A DNA stretch of 6,264 nt from an uncultured Slackia sp. (GCF_959608125.1 NZ_CAUHPG010000038.1:1-6264), one strand, 5' to 3'; positions 1 through 5,586 are shown, counted from the first letter of the stretch. Program-made: numbers and translations. Notes: generated from the letters alone by a model not told the origin.

Positions 1-65
1 GTTTCGTGGTCGGCATCTTCGTGGTGCTGTTCGCGGCGAAAGGATGGGTGGTCACATGGTACTAG
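1..65 (+). CDS. C-terminal fragment of a probable membrane protein (5' end outside window)
   Basis: Reading from base 3 in this frame gives FVVGIFVVLFAAKGWVVTWY and then a TAG at 63-65. The first dozen residues are almost wholly hydrophobic and look like the end of a transmembrane segment followed by a short polar-aromatic tail. The stop lies 10 bases inside the antirepressor gene if that gene starts at 56, the same kind of overlap seen between other genes here, which supports this being a real reading frame. The frame is only 20 codons, so the family cannot be named; a small phage membrane protein is likely. A chance open frame cannot be excluded. Confidence 0.5.
   Translation, partial: FVVGIFVVLFAAKGWVVTWY
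39..44 (+). promoter_or_regulatory. Ribosome binding site choosing the antirepressor start
   Basis: AAAGGA at 39-44 runs directly into the ATG at 44, so it cannot serve that codon. It lies 11 bases before the ATG at 56. The downstream start is therefore preferred, giving MVLADNAG as the N-terminus; the spacing is a little long. Confidence 0.5.
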
Positions 66-865
66 CAGACAACGCCGGATTGATGGCGTTCGAGAACGCG
101 GCGTTCGGGACTATCCGCGCCGGCATGAACGGCGGCGAACCCTGGTTCGTGGCGAAGGACGTTTGCGACGCGCTCGGCGTAAGCAACATCACCGAGACAA
201 TGGCGCGACTGGATGAAGATGAGTTCAGTATTACTGAAGTCATCGACACCATCGGCCGAACGCAGGAAGTTCGCATTGTTACGGAGCCCGGCTTTTACAA
301 GCTGGTCATGCGCAGCCGCAAGCCCGAAGCCAAGCAGTTCCAACGCTGGGTCACCCACGAAGTTCTCCCCGCCATCCGCAAGACCGGCGGCTACCTCGCC
401 GCGAAGCCGGACGAGACGCCGGAGGAGATCATGGCCCGCGCGCTGCTGGTCGCGAACGACACCATGGCCCGCCAGCGCGAGCGCATCGAGGGCTTGACCG
501 CCGAGAACGCCGAGCTGCGCCCCAAGGCGCTCTTCGCCGACGCGGTGGCCGCGTCCGACGGCACCTGCCTGGTCGGCGAGCTGGCGAAGATGCTGCGACA
601 GAACGGCGTGGACATGGGCCAGAACCGCCTGTTCGGCTGGCTGCGCGACAACGGCTGGCTGGGCAAGACCGGGTGCAACCGCAACGTTCCCACGCAGCGA
701 GCCATGGAAATGGGGCTTTTCCGCATCAAGGAGACGGCGGTGACGCACAGCGACGGCCACGTGACCGTGACGCGAACGCCCAAGGTCACCGGCAAGGGTC
801 AAGCGTATTTCGTGAACAAGTTCATCGAATCCGAAGGAGAGGGGAGGCTTTTCCCATGCGCGTGA
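56..865 (+). CDS. Phage antirepressor, Bro-N plus KilAC (ANT) domains
   Basis: Predicted DNA-binding antirepressor, 269 residues from the ATG at 56 (273 if the in-frame ATG at 44 is used). Residues about 11-112 form a Bro-N domain: EPWFVAKDVCDALGVSN, then a DEDE stretch, then GFYKLVMRSRKPEAKQFQRW and HEVLPAIRKTGGY, all hallmark segments. A helical, probably coiled linker (about 120-155, rich in E, R and A) leads to a KilAC domain at about 160-255 with GELAKMLRQNG and NRLFGWLRDNGWL. In related phages such proteins antagonise the lysogeny repressor or act as early regulators. Here it sits at the head of a replication operon; no repressor or lysogeny switch is in view. Its stop at 863-865 overlaps the next start by 10 bases. 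The family assignment is strong; the actual target is unknown. Confidence 0.93.
   Translation: MVLADNAGLMAFENAAFGTIRAGMNGGEPWFVAKDVCDALGVSNITETMARLDEDEFSITEVIDTIGRTQEVRIVTEPGFYKLVMRSRKPEAKQFQRWVTHEVLPAIRKTGGYLAAKPDETPEEIMARALLVANDTMARQRERIEGLTAENAELRPKALFADAVAASDGTCLVGELAKMLRQNGVDMGQNRLFGWLRDNGWLGKTGCNRNVPTQRAMEMGLFRIKETAVTHSDGHVTVTRTPKVTGKGQAYFVNKFIESEGEGRLFPCA
841..847 (+). promoter_or_regulatory. Ribosome binding site for the 87-residue gene
   Basis: GGGGAGG ends 8 bases before the ATG at 856. This fixes that start; the longer open frame reaching back to 673 overlaps the antirepressor coding sequence by almost 200 bases and has no reason to be used. Confidence 0.7.
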
Positions 866-1119
866 CGAAAGAGCAGGTGGAGCGCCTGGCGGAAGCGCGG
901 CGCGAGTATGAAGACGCATACCGCGACATAACCGACCCAGGCAACCAGCGCAGATGGGTCGGCCTGCCGCTGACGTCGATCGAGACGCTGCGCGCCCTGG
1001 CCGACGCGGCGGGGGAGCGCGTCGAGTGCGACTGCTACGGGTCGCATCGGGCATACCGCTTCTATTGCAAGGGCGTCGAGTTCTACAGGCTTGAGAAAGC
1101 GGAAGGAGGCGACGCCTAG
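856..1119 (+). CDS. Small phage protein of unknown function (87 aa)
   Basis: Product begins MRVTKEQVERLAEARREYEDAY. The first 25 residues are a charged amphipathic helix. A middle part (LPLTSIETLRALADAAG) is probably a second helix, and a C-terminal half VECDCYGSHRAYRFYCKGVEFYRLEK looks like short beta strands with three cysteines (ECDC, FYC). I do not recognise the family. The ATG overlaps the antirepressor stop by 10 bases and the TAG shares its G with the GTG of the ATPase gene, so translation is probably coupled on both sides. Strong upstream ribosome site and same-strand packing make it a real gene; its role in the replication module is not shown by the sequence. Confidence 0.8.
   Translation: MRVTKEQVERLAEARREYEDAYRDITDPGNQRRWVGLPLTSIETLRALADAAGERVECDCYGSHRAYRFYCKGVEFYRLEKAEGGDA
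1101..1109 (+). promoter_or_regulatory. Ribosome binding site for the GTG-started ATPase gene
   Basis: GGAAGGAGG is a near-perfect Shine-Dalgarno ending 9 bases before the GTG at 1119. It supports this non-ATG start over the in-frame ATG at 1134, which would be too far away and would leave only three residues before the P-loop glycine. Confidence 0.7.
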
Positions 1120-1757
1120 TGGGCGTCCTGGTCATGGTGGTGGGCAAGTCCGGCGCGGGCAAGTCCACCAGCCTGCGCAATTTCGACGAGGGCGAGGTCG
1201 GCATCTTCAACGTCGCAGGAAAGCCGCTGCCGTTCCGAAAGCGCCTTACCAAGGCCGACCGATGCGGCTATGCGTCCATCGAGGCGAGCCTGCGCGCCAA
1301 CAAGCTGCGCGCCTACGTGGTGGACGATAGCACCTACCTTATGCAGTTCTCCAACTTCGCGAAAGCGAAGGAATCTGGATACGGCAAATTCGTGGACATG
1401 GCCGTGGAGTTCGAGCGCCTGCTCGAATGCGCGATGGCCACGGACGATGACACCGTGGTCTATTTCCTGCACCACCCGGACACCGACGAACGCGGCAACG
1501 TGCGGCCAAAGAGCATCGGCAAGATGCTGGACGAGAAGCTCTGCATCGAGGGCCTTTTCCCGATCGTCATCAACTGCGAGGTTCGCGACGGCGAGCACGT
1601 GTTCAGCGTCGAGCCGGACGAGCGCGGCATCGCGAAAGCGCCCATGGGCATGTTCGCAAGCGCCGTTTTCGACAACGACCTGAAAGCCGTCGATACGGCG
1701 GTTCGCGATTACTGGGGCATGCGGCCCCTGTCCACGGGCGGGGGCGATGCCGAATGA
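1119..1757 (+). CDS. Phage RecA-fold ATPase, Sak4-like / AAA_24 family
   Basis: A 212-residue P-loop ATPase with GTG start. Walker A is GKSGAGKS at residues 9-16, right at the N-terminus. A probable Walker B is AYVVDDS at 65-71 (D69, D70). A strand ending in a His pair (VVYFLHH, H118-H119) sits where this family has its sensor motif, and KSIGKMLDEKLCIEGLFPIV (131-150) is a conserved block I know from short phage ATPases. These proteins, called Sak4-like or phage nucleotide-binding proteins, are minimal RecA-like enzymes linked to single-strand annealing and phage recombination, usually working with a phage ssDNA-binding protein. Such a candidate is encoded three genes downstream. The stop overlaps the next ATG by 4 bases. 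The fold is certain; the exact Sak4 assignment is from motif memory and context. Confidence 0.87.
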   Translation: MGVLVMVVGKSGAGKSTSLRNFDEGEVGIFNVAGKPLPFRKRLTKADRCGYASIEASLRANKLRAYVVDDSTYLMQFSNFAKAKESGYGKFVDMAVEFERLLECAMATDDDTVVYFLHHPDTDERGNVRPKSIGKMLDEKLCIEGLFPIVINCEVRDGEHVFSVEPDERGIAKAPMGMFASAVFDNDLKAVDTAVRDYWGMRPLSTGGGDAE

Positions 1758-1972
1758 CGGGCGAAGAGGTTCTGAAAATCACGCGCGCCGCGCTAGGCGC
1801 ATGCAGCAACGACGAAGACTGCGCGCATTGCCCGCTGGCCGTGGACGAGAACGACACGGAGTGCGCCAACTACCTCGTGAAACTGATACTCGAAGCCGAC
1901 GTGTCCGACTGCGTGATGCGCCCGTGGGGCCTGATGGAAAGGCGGTACGCCGATGCTGTGCAACCAGAGTAG
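1754..1972 (+). CDS. Small cysteine-rich phage protein (72 aa), possible metal binder
   Basis: Begins MTGEEVLKITRAALGAC. Cysteines at 17, 23, 26 and 37 (C-X5-C-X2-C-X10-C) around CSNDEDCAHCPLAVDENDTEC suggest a small Zn-binding knuckle or a disulphide-free Cys cluster, followed by a helix (ANYLVKLILEA). Similar tiny CPL-containing proteins occur in early regions of many Gram-positive phages, without a known function. The ATG forms an ATGA overlap with the stop of the ATPase gene. The only upstream purine run (GGCGGGGGCG) is a poor ribosome site, so translation probably depends on coupling. A longer overlapping frame from 1747 looks like a shadow. Confidence 0.75.
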   Translation: MTGEEVLKITRAALGACSNDEDCAHCPLAVDENDTECANYLVKLILEADVSDCVMRPWGLMERRYADAVQPE

Positions 1973-2201
1973 CCGCTTCTATTGCGACGCCGACGAGGTG
2001 CAGGGGCTTATGCGCCTGATGCTCGAAGAGCAGGCCGTCCGCGAAGACGCGGAAGAACGCGCCGCCCTCGCAGGTGCCGCCACGACGCTGGAGATCCTAA
2101 GCACCCAGCAACTCAGGTATCCGCGTGACTTCATGGCCGTGTTCCGGTCCATGTTGTTTCACGAGTACGAAAGCAAGACCGACAAGGAACAGGAGAATTA
2201 A
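1953..2201 (+). CDS. Small phage protein of unknown function (82 aa), helical
   Basis: Product starts MLCNQSSRFYCDADEVQGLM. GGAAAGG at 1936-1942 lies about 10 bases before the ATG, which is 20 bases inside the previous gene. After a short Cys-containing N-terminus (C3, C11), most of the protein (about 13-48) is acidic and helix-prone (EEQAVREDAEERAALAGAATTLE). The C-terminal part (DFMAVFRSMLFHEYESK) is another amphipathic helix and the tail is charged. No recognisable domain. Its stop abuts the ATG of the SSB-like gene, so it belongs to the same transcript. It may be a small partner of a replication protein, but that is only inference from position. Confidence 0.75.
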   Translation: MLCNQSSRFYCDADEVQGLMRLMLEEQAVREDAEERAALAGAATTLEILSTQQLRYPRDFMAVFRSMLFHEYESKTDKEQEN

Positions 2202-2777
2202 ATGCAGGCAATCAAATGGGAAGAGATCGACGAGGCGGGCGACGGCCGTTTCGAGCTGCCGAAGGCCGACGGCTTCGTCGTGCGCATCACCGGCGTCAAG
2301 GACGACGAGCAGAACCAGAAGATCGTCGTCACCTACGACATCGCAGAAGGCCCGCATGCAGGCATCTTCGCCGCGTCCGAGTTCGCCACGCGCAATTCCT
2401 GGCTCCATGAGTTCGAGGTCGGCTACGGCACCGAATGGAACCAGTGGCAGAACAAGGAGGTGGACCAGAAACCGCGCTTCAAGCGTTTCTTCACCAACAT
2501 CGAGAAGAGCAACCCTGGCTACCGATTCGACGGCGTGAACCCGCAGGGCTTCGTCGGCAAGCTCGTGGGCGTGGTGTTCAAGGACCACTACAAGACCAAC
2601 GACCGGGGCTACGACGACCACCGCTGGTACTTCGTGCGCTCATACGACGCGGACCAGATCCGAAAGGGCGACTACAAGGTCCCCGACCCGGTGGACAAGC
2701 GCGTCGCGCAGGAGCGACCCAACCCGTTCGCCGAGGCGCCTAAGCCCGCCGGATACGACGCGGCGCTGCCGTTCTAG
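2202..2777 (+). CDS. Putative phage single-stranded DNA-binding protein
   Basis: 191 residues. The N-terminal part is strand-rich (GDGRFELPKADGFVVRITGVK, then KIVVTYDIAEGPHAGIF). A central block reads RFKRFFTNIEKSNPGYRFDG (92-111), FVGKLVGVVFKDHY (117-130) and IRKGDYKVPDP (153-163). I recall this combination of KSNPGY, GKLVG and GD-K-P from a widespread Gram-positive phage family that is often treated as ssDNA-binding-like. The last residues are DAALPF after a Pro-rich linker, which matches the acidic-hydrophobic PF tip that bacterial SSBs use to recruit partner proteins. The ribosome site AGGAG (2191-2195) lies 6 bases upstream and the start abuts the previous stop. Its position downstream of a Sak4-like ATPase fits an SSB. 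The ssDNA binding itself is inferred. Confidence 0.68.
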   Translation: MQAIKWEEIDEAGDGRFELPKADGFVVRITGVKDDEQNQKIVVTYDIAEGPHAGIFAASEFATRNSWLHEFEVGYGTEWNQWQNKEVDQKPRFKRFFTNIEKSNPGYRFDGVNPQGFVGKLVGVVFKDHYKTNDRGYDDHRWYFVRSYDADQIRKGDYKVPDPVDKRVAQERPNPFAEAPKPAGYDAALPF

Positions 2778-2786
2778 GCGGCGGCT

Positions 2787-3272
2787 GTGGCGGTACTCGT
2801 AGAGGACACAAGGCAGAAACCTGACCAGCACGTCGTTAAGAACGAGTACTGGCAATCAATCGGCCAGAAGGTCGTGAGGTCCAAGCTCATCGCCGGCGAC
2901 TACATGTTCGTGGGCGGCACCGTATCGGTCGATACGAAAAAGGACTTGAACGAGCTGGCCTGCAACATCGACCAGCAGCACGAGCGCTTCCGCCGGGAGC
3001 TGGTCAACGCGAGGGAGTGCGGCATCGAGCTGCACTTCCTCGTCGAGAACCGCGACGGCGTGCGCGACCTGCCCACGCTGGCGGGCTGGCAGAACCCGCG
3101 CCGCTTCGTCAACGCGAAGCGCGGGCTGCGTCCGCCCATCGACGGGCGGCGCATGGCCAAGGCGTGCGCGACGATGGAGGAGCGGTACGGATGCCGCTTT
3201 CACTTCTGCGCGCCCGAAGAAGCCGGGGAGCGCGTGCTGCAGATACTAGGAAAGGGGGCCGCTGATGGCTGA
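2787..3272 (+). CDS. ERCC4-fold nuclease (XPF/Mus81-type catalytic domain)
   Basis: 161 residues with a GTG start and a weak AGGCGG site (2776-2781). The catalytic core is compact: VEDTRQK at 5-11 corresponds to the first acidic/Arg motif of the ERCC4 domain. GDY at 37-39 and VDTKKDLNEL at 48-57 correspond to the GD and E-R-K-type motifs. A helix then follows with HERFRREL and a strand with LHFLVEN. The family cuts branched DNA (flaps, forks, Holliday-like junctions) as a metal-dependent nuclease. There is no helicase domain and no obvious helix-hairpin-helix, so this is a stand-alone nuclease like those in phage replication modules. A C-terminal block (FVNAKRGLRPPIDGRRMAKACATME) carries basic residues that may contact DNA. 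Its last 8 bases overlap the primase-helicase start. Confidence 0.85.
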   Translation: MAVLVEDTRQKPDQHVVKNEYWQSIGQKVVRSKLIAGDYMFVGGTVSVDTKKDLNELACNIDQQHERFRRELVNARECGIELHFLVENRDGVRDLPTLAGWQNPRRFVNAKRGLRPPIDGRRMAKACATMEERYGCRFHFCAPEEAGERVLQILGKGAADG

Positions 3273-5358
3273 CACCGCGCTGGCAGAAGCGGCCGTTAAA
3301 TACGCTTCGATGGGCTTTGCCGTGCTGCCGCTCAAGCCGCGCGGCAAGGAGCCGAACATCTCGCACGGCGTCAAGGACGCGACCGCCGACGTGGCGCAGG
3401 TCAAGGCGTGGTGGGAACGCCACCCGAACGACAACATCGGCATCGCGATGGGCGCCGCTTCGGGCGGCATCGTGGCAATCGACATCGACGTGGACGAAGA
3501 CGCGGGCAAGGACGGCTACGACACGCTGCGCACGTGGGAGAACGCGCACGGCGAGCTGCCGGAGACGGCAACGTCCATCACGGGGCGCGGCGGCTACCAC
3601 ATGCTGTACCGCATGCAGGGCGTCGGCAACAGCGTGGGGCGCGACAGCGCCGTGGACATCCGAAGCGACGGCGGCTTCATCGTCGCGCCGCCCAGCATCC
3701 ACCCCAACGGCGTGGCGTACCAGTGGGAGTTCGACCCCGAAGAGTTCCCGCCGGCGGACGCGGACGACAACGTCAAGGCGTTCGTCGCGAGCGTCCAGCC
3801 GGCGAAAGCCGAGGGCGGCGAGCGGCGCAGGTTCGAGCGCGGCGCGGTCGGCGAGGGCGGGCGCAACGACTACCTGTACCGCTACGGGTGCGGGCTTCGC
3901 GCAAAGGGCATCGACCCCGACGGCATCGCGCTGCTCGTTGAGCAGGCCAACGCGACCGACTGCGACCCGCCGCTGCCGGATGCAGAGGTGGCCCGCATCG
4001 TCGAATCGGTGATGCGGCGGCGCGAGGGCTACAGCGACGAGGTGGCCGCAGCCGTCGCGACAGGCTCCGAACCCGACGAGCCGAAGCGCGGACCGGGCCG
4101 GCCGCGAAAGTTCGACCACGCGGCGATAGCGCGGCGCATCATGGACGAGCACGGCGCTTGCATGCTGGACGGCATGCCCGCCGTGCGGGACGGCGCGGTC
4201 TACAAGGTGGGGTGGCGCAACATCAACTCCATCATCATCGACATGAGCGAGGACTGCACCACGACAAACCGTAAGGAGGTCTGCAGCTACGTGGATATCA
4301 AGGCCCCGCGCGTCAGGCAGTCGCCGCCCAACCTGGTGGCGTTCGCGAACGGCGTGCTGGACGTCGAAACGATGGAGCTGAGGCCCTACGCGCCCGACGA
4401 CGTCATCCCCAACGTCGTGCCGCACGACTGGGACCCGTTCGCGTCGTGCGACGCCGTGGACGGCACGCTGCGAAAGATGGCGTGCGGCGACCCGGGCATG
4501 GAAATGAACCTGTCGGAGATCATGGGCCTGTGCCTGTATAGGTCGGCGAAGTACGGCTACTGCCCGATCCTGCTGGGCGAGGGCAGCAACGGCAAATCGA
4601 CCTACATCAAGATGCTTCGCGCGCTGGTGGGCGTTGACAACGTGTCCTCTCTCGACATCAACGTCATCGGCGAGCGTTTCCAGGCGGTGCGCCTCATGGG
4701 CAAGCTGGCCAACCTCGGCGACGACATATCGAACGAGTTTCTTTCGGGCAACGTGCTCGCCGTCGTGAAGAAGGTCGCCACCGGCGACGTCGTGTACAGC
4801 GACGTAAAGAACGGGCAGGGCGTGGAGTTCGCGCCTTACGCGACCATGGTCTTTTCGGCCAACAAGTTCCCCAAGCTGGGCGATTCGTCCGGCGGCACGA
4901 TGCGCCGCCTGTTCCCGCTGCAGTTCAACGCGAGATTCAGCCGCGACGACCCCGACTTCGACCCGAACATCGGCGAGAAGCTGACCAGCCCGGAGGCGTG
5001 CCGCTACATGTGCCGGCTCGCCGTGGCGGGGCTGCGCCGCATCATCGAGAGCGGCCGCATGACGCCGAACCTGGCGAGCGTGTCCATCGTCAACGAGATC
5101 AAGGTTGACAACAACACGGTGCTGCAATGGATGGACGAGGGCGACATTGACGCGGCGACGGTCGTGGGCATGCGCCCCCAGGCCGTGTACAGCAGCTACC
5201 ACAGCTGGTGCCTGGACAACGGCGTGAAGCCGGTCAGCAGCCGCTCTTTCGCAGGCACGCTTAAAGCCGAGTGGCACGTAAAAAGCGTGCCAGACGGCCA
5301 CGAGAGCGTCGGCGGCGAGCGGAAATCATACCGTGTCTATAGGAATATAGACGAGTGA
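3265..5358 (+). CDS. Bifunctional primase-polymerase and SF3 (D5/P4-type) helicase
   Basis: 697 residues, started at the ATG at 3265 with AGGAAAGGGGG (3249-3259) just upstream. Residues about 8-175 are a prim-pol domain: DIDVD at 73-77 holds the metal-binding aspartates, GRGGYH at 107-112 the nucleotide-binding His, and VDIRSDGGFIVAPPS at 130-144 a further acid and conserved strand. Residues about 198-250 resemble the PriCT helical domain. A linker (about 255-285) includes RGPGRPRK (275-282). From about 290 a D5-type region leads to an SF3 helicase with Walker A GEGSNGKST (438-446), Walker B LGDD (484-487), motif C FSAN (530-533) and probable arginine finger R547-R548. Residues about 615-695 look like the D5-type C-terminal winged helix. 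Known relatives prime and unwind phage or satellite DNA, and P4 alpha also binds its origin. A candidate origin lies immediately downstream. Confidence 0.95.
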   Translation: MADTALAEAAVKYASMGFAVLPLKPRGKEPNISHGVKDATADVAQVKAWWERHPNDNIGIAMGAASGGIVAIDIDVDEDAGKDGYDTLRTWENAHGELPETATSITGRGGYHMLYRMQGVGNSVGRDSAVDIRSDGGFIVAPPSIHPNGVAYQWEFDPEEFPPADADDNVKAFVASVQPAKAEGGERRRFERGAVGEGGRNDYLYRYGCGLRAKGIDPDGIALLVEQANATDCDPPLPDAEVARIVESVMRRREGYSDEVAAAVATGSEPDEPKRGPGRPRKFDHAAIARRIMDEHGACMLDGMPAVRDGAVYKVGWRNINSIIIDMSEDCTTTNRKEVCSYVDIKAPRVRQSPPNLVAFANGVLDVETMELRPYAPDDVIPNVVPHDWDPFASCDAVDGTLRKMACGDPGMEMNLSEIMGLCLYRSAKYGYCPILLGEGSNGKSTYIKMLRALVGVDNVSSLDINVIGERFQAVRLMGKLANLGDDISNEFLSGNVLAVVKKVATGDVVYSDVKNGQGVEFAPYATMVFSANKFPKLGDSSGGTMRRLFPLQFNARFSRDDPDFDPNIGEKLTSPEACRYMCRLAVAGLRRIIESGRMTPNLASVSIVNEIKVDNNTVLQWMDEGDIDAATVVGMRPQAVYSSYHSWCLDNGVKPVSSRSFAGTLKAEWHVKSVPDGHESVGGERKSYRVYRNIDE
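4087..4110 (+). other. AT-hook-like motif in the primase-helicase linker
   Basis: These bases encode RGPGRPRK (residues 275-282), flanked by KR on the left and F on the right. The GRPRK core is the classical AT-hook signature, which grips the minor groove of A+T-rich DNA. It lies in a low-complexity acidic/basic hinge between the primase half and the helicase half. Motif identity is visible; DNA binding is inferred, and a simple basic linker is the alternative. Confidence 0.5.
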
Positions 5359-5374
5359 CGGGCGCGAAAGTGGC

Positions 5375-5393
5375 ACGCGAAGCGCGTTCGCGT
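5375..5393 (+). other. Perfect GC-rich hairpin in the candidate origin
   Basis: ACGCGAA (5375-5381) pairs exactly with TTCGCGT (5387-5393) around a 5-base loop GCGCG. It is nested between GGCACGC (5372-5378) and GCGTGCC (5400-5406), which form a larger inverted pair. No T run follows, so it is not a standard intrinsic terminator. It could be a structural element of the origin. Confidence 0.5.
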
Positions 5394-5576
5394 AGCCAGG
5401 CGTGCCGAAGTGTGCCACCTATCGCCCCAGGTCAAACGGGGTTGGCACGCTTGGCACGCCGGCACGGGTGCCTAGTACCTGAACTTAATTAATTAATTTT
5501 TGTGCAACAGCACAACAACTTAATAAATAAATACCTTAATAAAACGCGCGCGCGAGGCTGCGTAGCCTTGCGTGCC
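5390..5576 (+). repeat. Near-identical 17-base direct repeat pair flanking the A+T tract
   Basis: GCGTAGCCAGGCGTGCC at 5390-5406 and GCGTAGCCTTGCGTGCC at 5560-5576 match at 15 of 17 positions and are 170 bases apart, one on each side of the A+T-rich tract. Each includes a reverse iteron core (GCGTGCC) preceded by GCGTAGCC, so the true binding unit may be longer than 8 bases at these two sites. Confidence 0.6.
5484..5544. other. A+T-rich tract, candidate DNA-unwinding element with possible promoter
   Basis: Only 12 of 61 bases are G or C, in sharp contrast to the GC-rich surroundings. It contains TTAATTAATTAATT (5485-5498), a short inverted repeat TTGTGC/GCACAA (5500-5505, 5510-5515) and two copies of CTTAATAAA (5519-5527, 5535-5543) 16 bases apart. 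It fits a melting site next to iterons. A weak sigma-70-like pair, TTGTGC at 5500 and TAATAA or TAAATA at 5521-5529, could drive the downstream genes, but neither box is close to consensus. Confidence 0.6.
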
Positions 5577-5580
5577 ACTA

Positions 5581-5586
5581 CGGAGG
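5581..5586 (+). promoter_or_regulatory. Ribosome binding site deciding the 58-residue gene start
   Basis: CGGAGG ends 2 bases before the ATG at 5589 but 8 bases before the in-frame ATG at 5595, so the latter is chosen. The open frame extends back to a GTG at 5502, but that part runs through the A+T-rich non-coding tract. Confidence 0.65.

Larger units (their letters stand above)
5253..5577. repeat. Cluster of TGGCACGC repeats, candidate replication-origin iterons
   Basis: Exact TGGCACGC occurs at 5371-5378, 5443-5450 and 5452-5459, and its complement GCGTGCCA at 5285-5292 and 5570-5577. One-mismatch copies are AGGCACGC (5253-5260), TGGCACGT (5272-5279), GGCGTGCC (5399-5406) and GTGTGCCA (5410-5417), and a shorter GGCAC/GTGCC palindrome lies at 5461-5472. 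Two copies form a perfect 9-base tandem (TTGGCACGC twice, 5442-5459). The first three lie inside the end of the primase-helicase gene, the rest in the gap behind it. GGCACGC also turns up singly elsewhere in this GC-rich DNA (for example near 4461), but nowhere else in such density. Together with the adjacent A+T tract this suggests binding sites for the initiator; operator sites are the alternative. Confidence 0.6.

Noticed and set aside
673..855. Longer version of the 87-residue protein starting at 673
   Set aside because: The added part overlaps the KilAC domain coding sequence out of frame and lacks a ribosome site, while GGGGAGG at 841 fits the ATG at 856.
62..1252. 396-residue open frame on the - strand opposite the antirepressor and following genes
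   Set aside because: Shadow of three + strand genes; R/A/L/H-rich low-information protein running across their boundaries.
1747..2019. 90-residue + strand frame overlapping two small genes
   Set aside because: Arg-rich translation typical of a shifted GC-rich frame; the two ATG-started genes it overlaps have better start and overlap arrangements.
2097..2621. 174-residue open frame on the - strand with hydrophobic V/L-rich parts
   Set aside because: The hydrophobic runs are the antisense of GAC/GAG/AAG codons in the SSB-like gene, a common illusion of membrane proteins in GC-rich antisense frames.
3109..5301. 730-residue open frame on the - strand opposite the primase-helicase gene
   Set aside because: It mirrors a gene with clear prim-pol and SF3 motifs. 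The translation is a monotonous mix of V, A, H, R and D, as expected from antisense reading of GC-rich codons, and it shows no recognisable domain.
5359..5480. Short repeats of the gap as a CRISPR array
   Set aside because: Units are only 8-9 bases, in both orientations and at irregular spacing, with no spacer-repeat regularity.
5500..5515. TTGTGC/GCACAA hairpin as an intrinsic terminator
   Set aside because: Only a 6-base, weakly GC stem, with no T run after it on the + strand.
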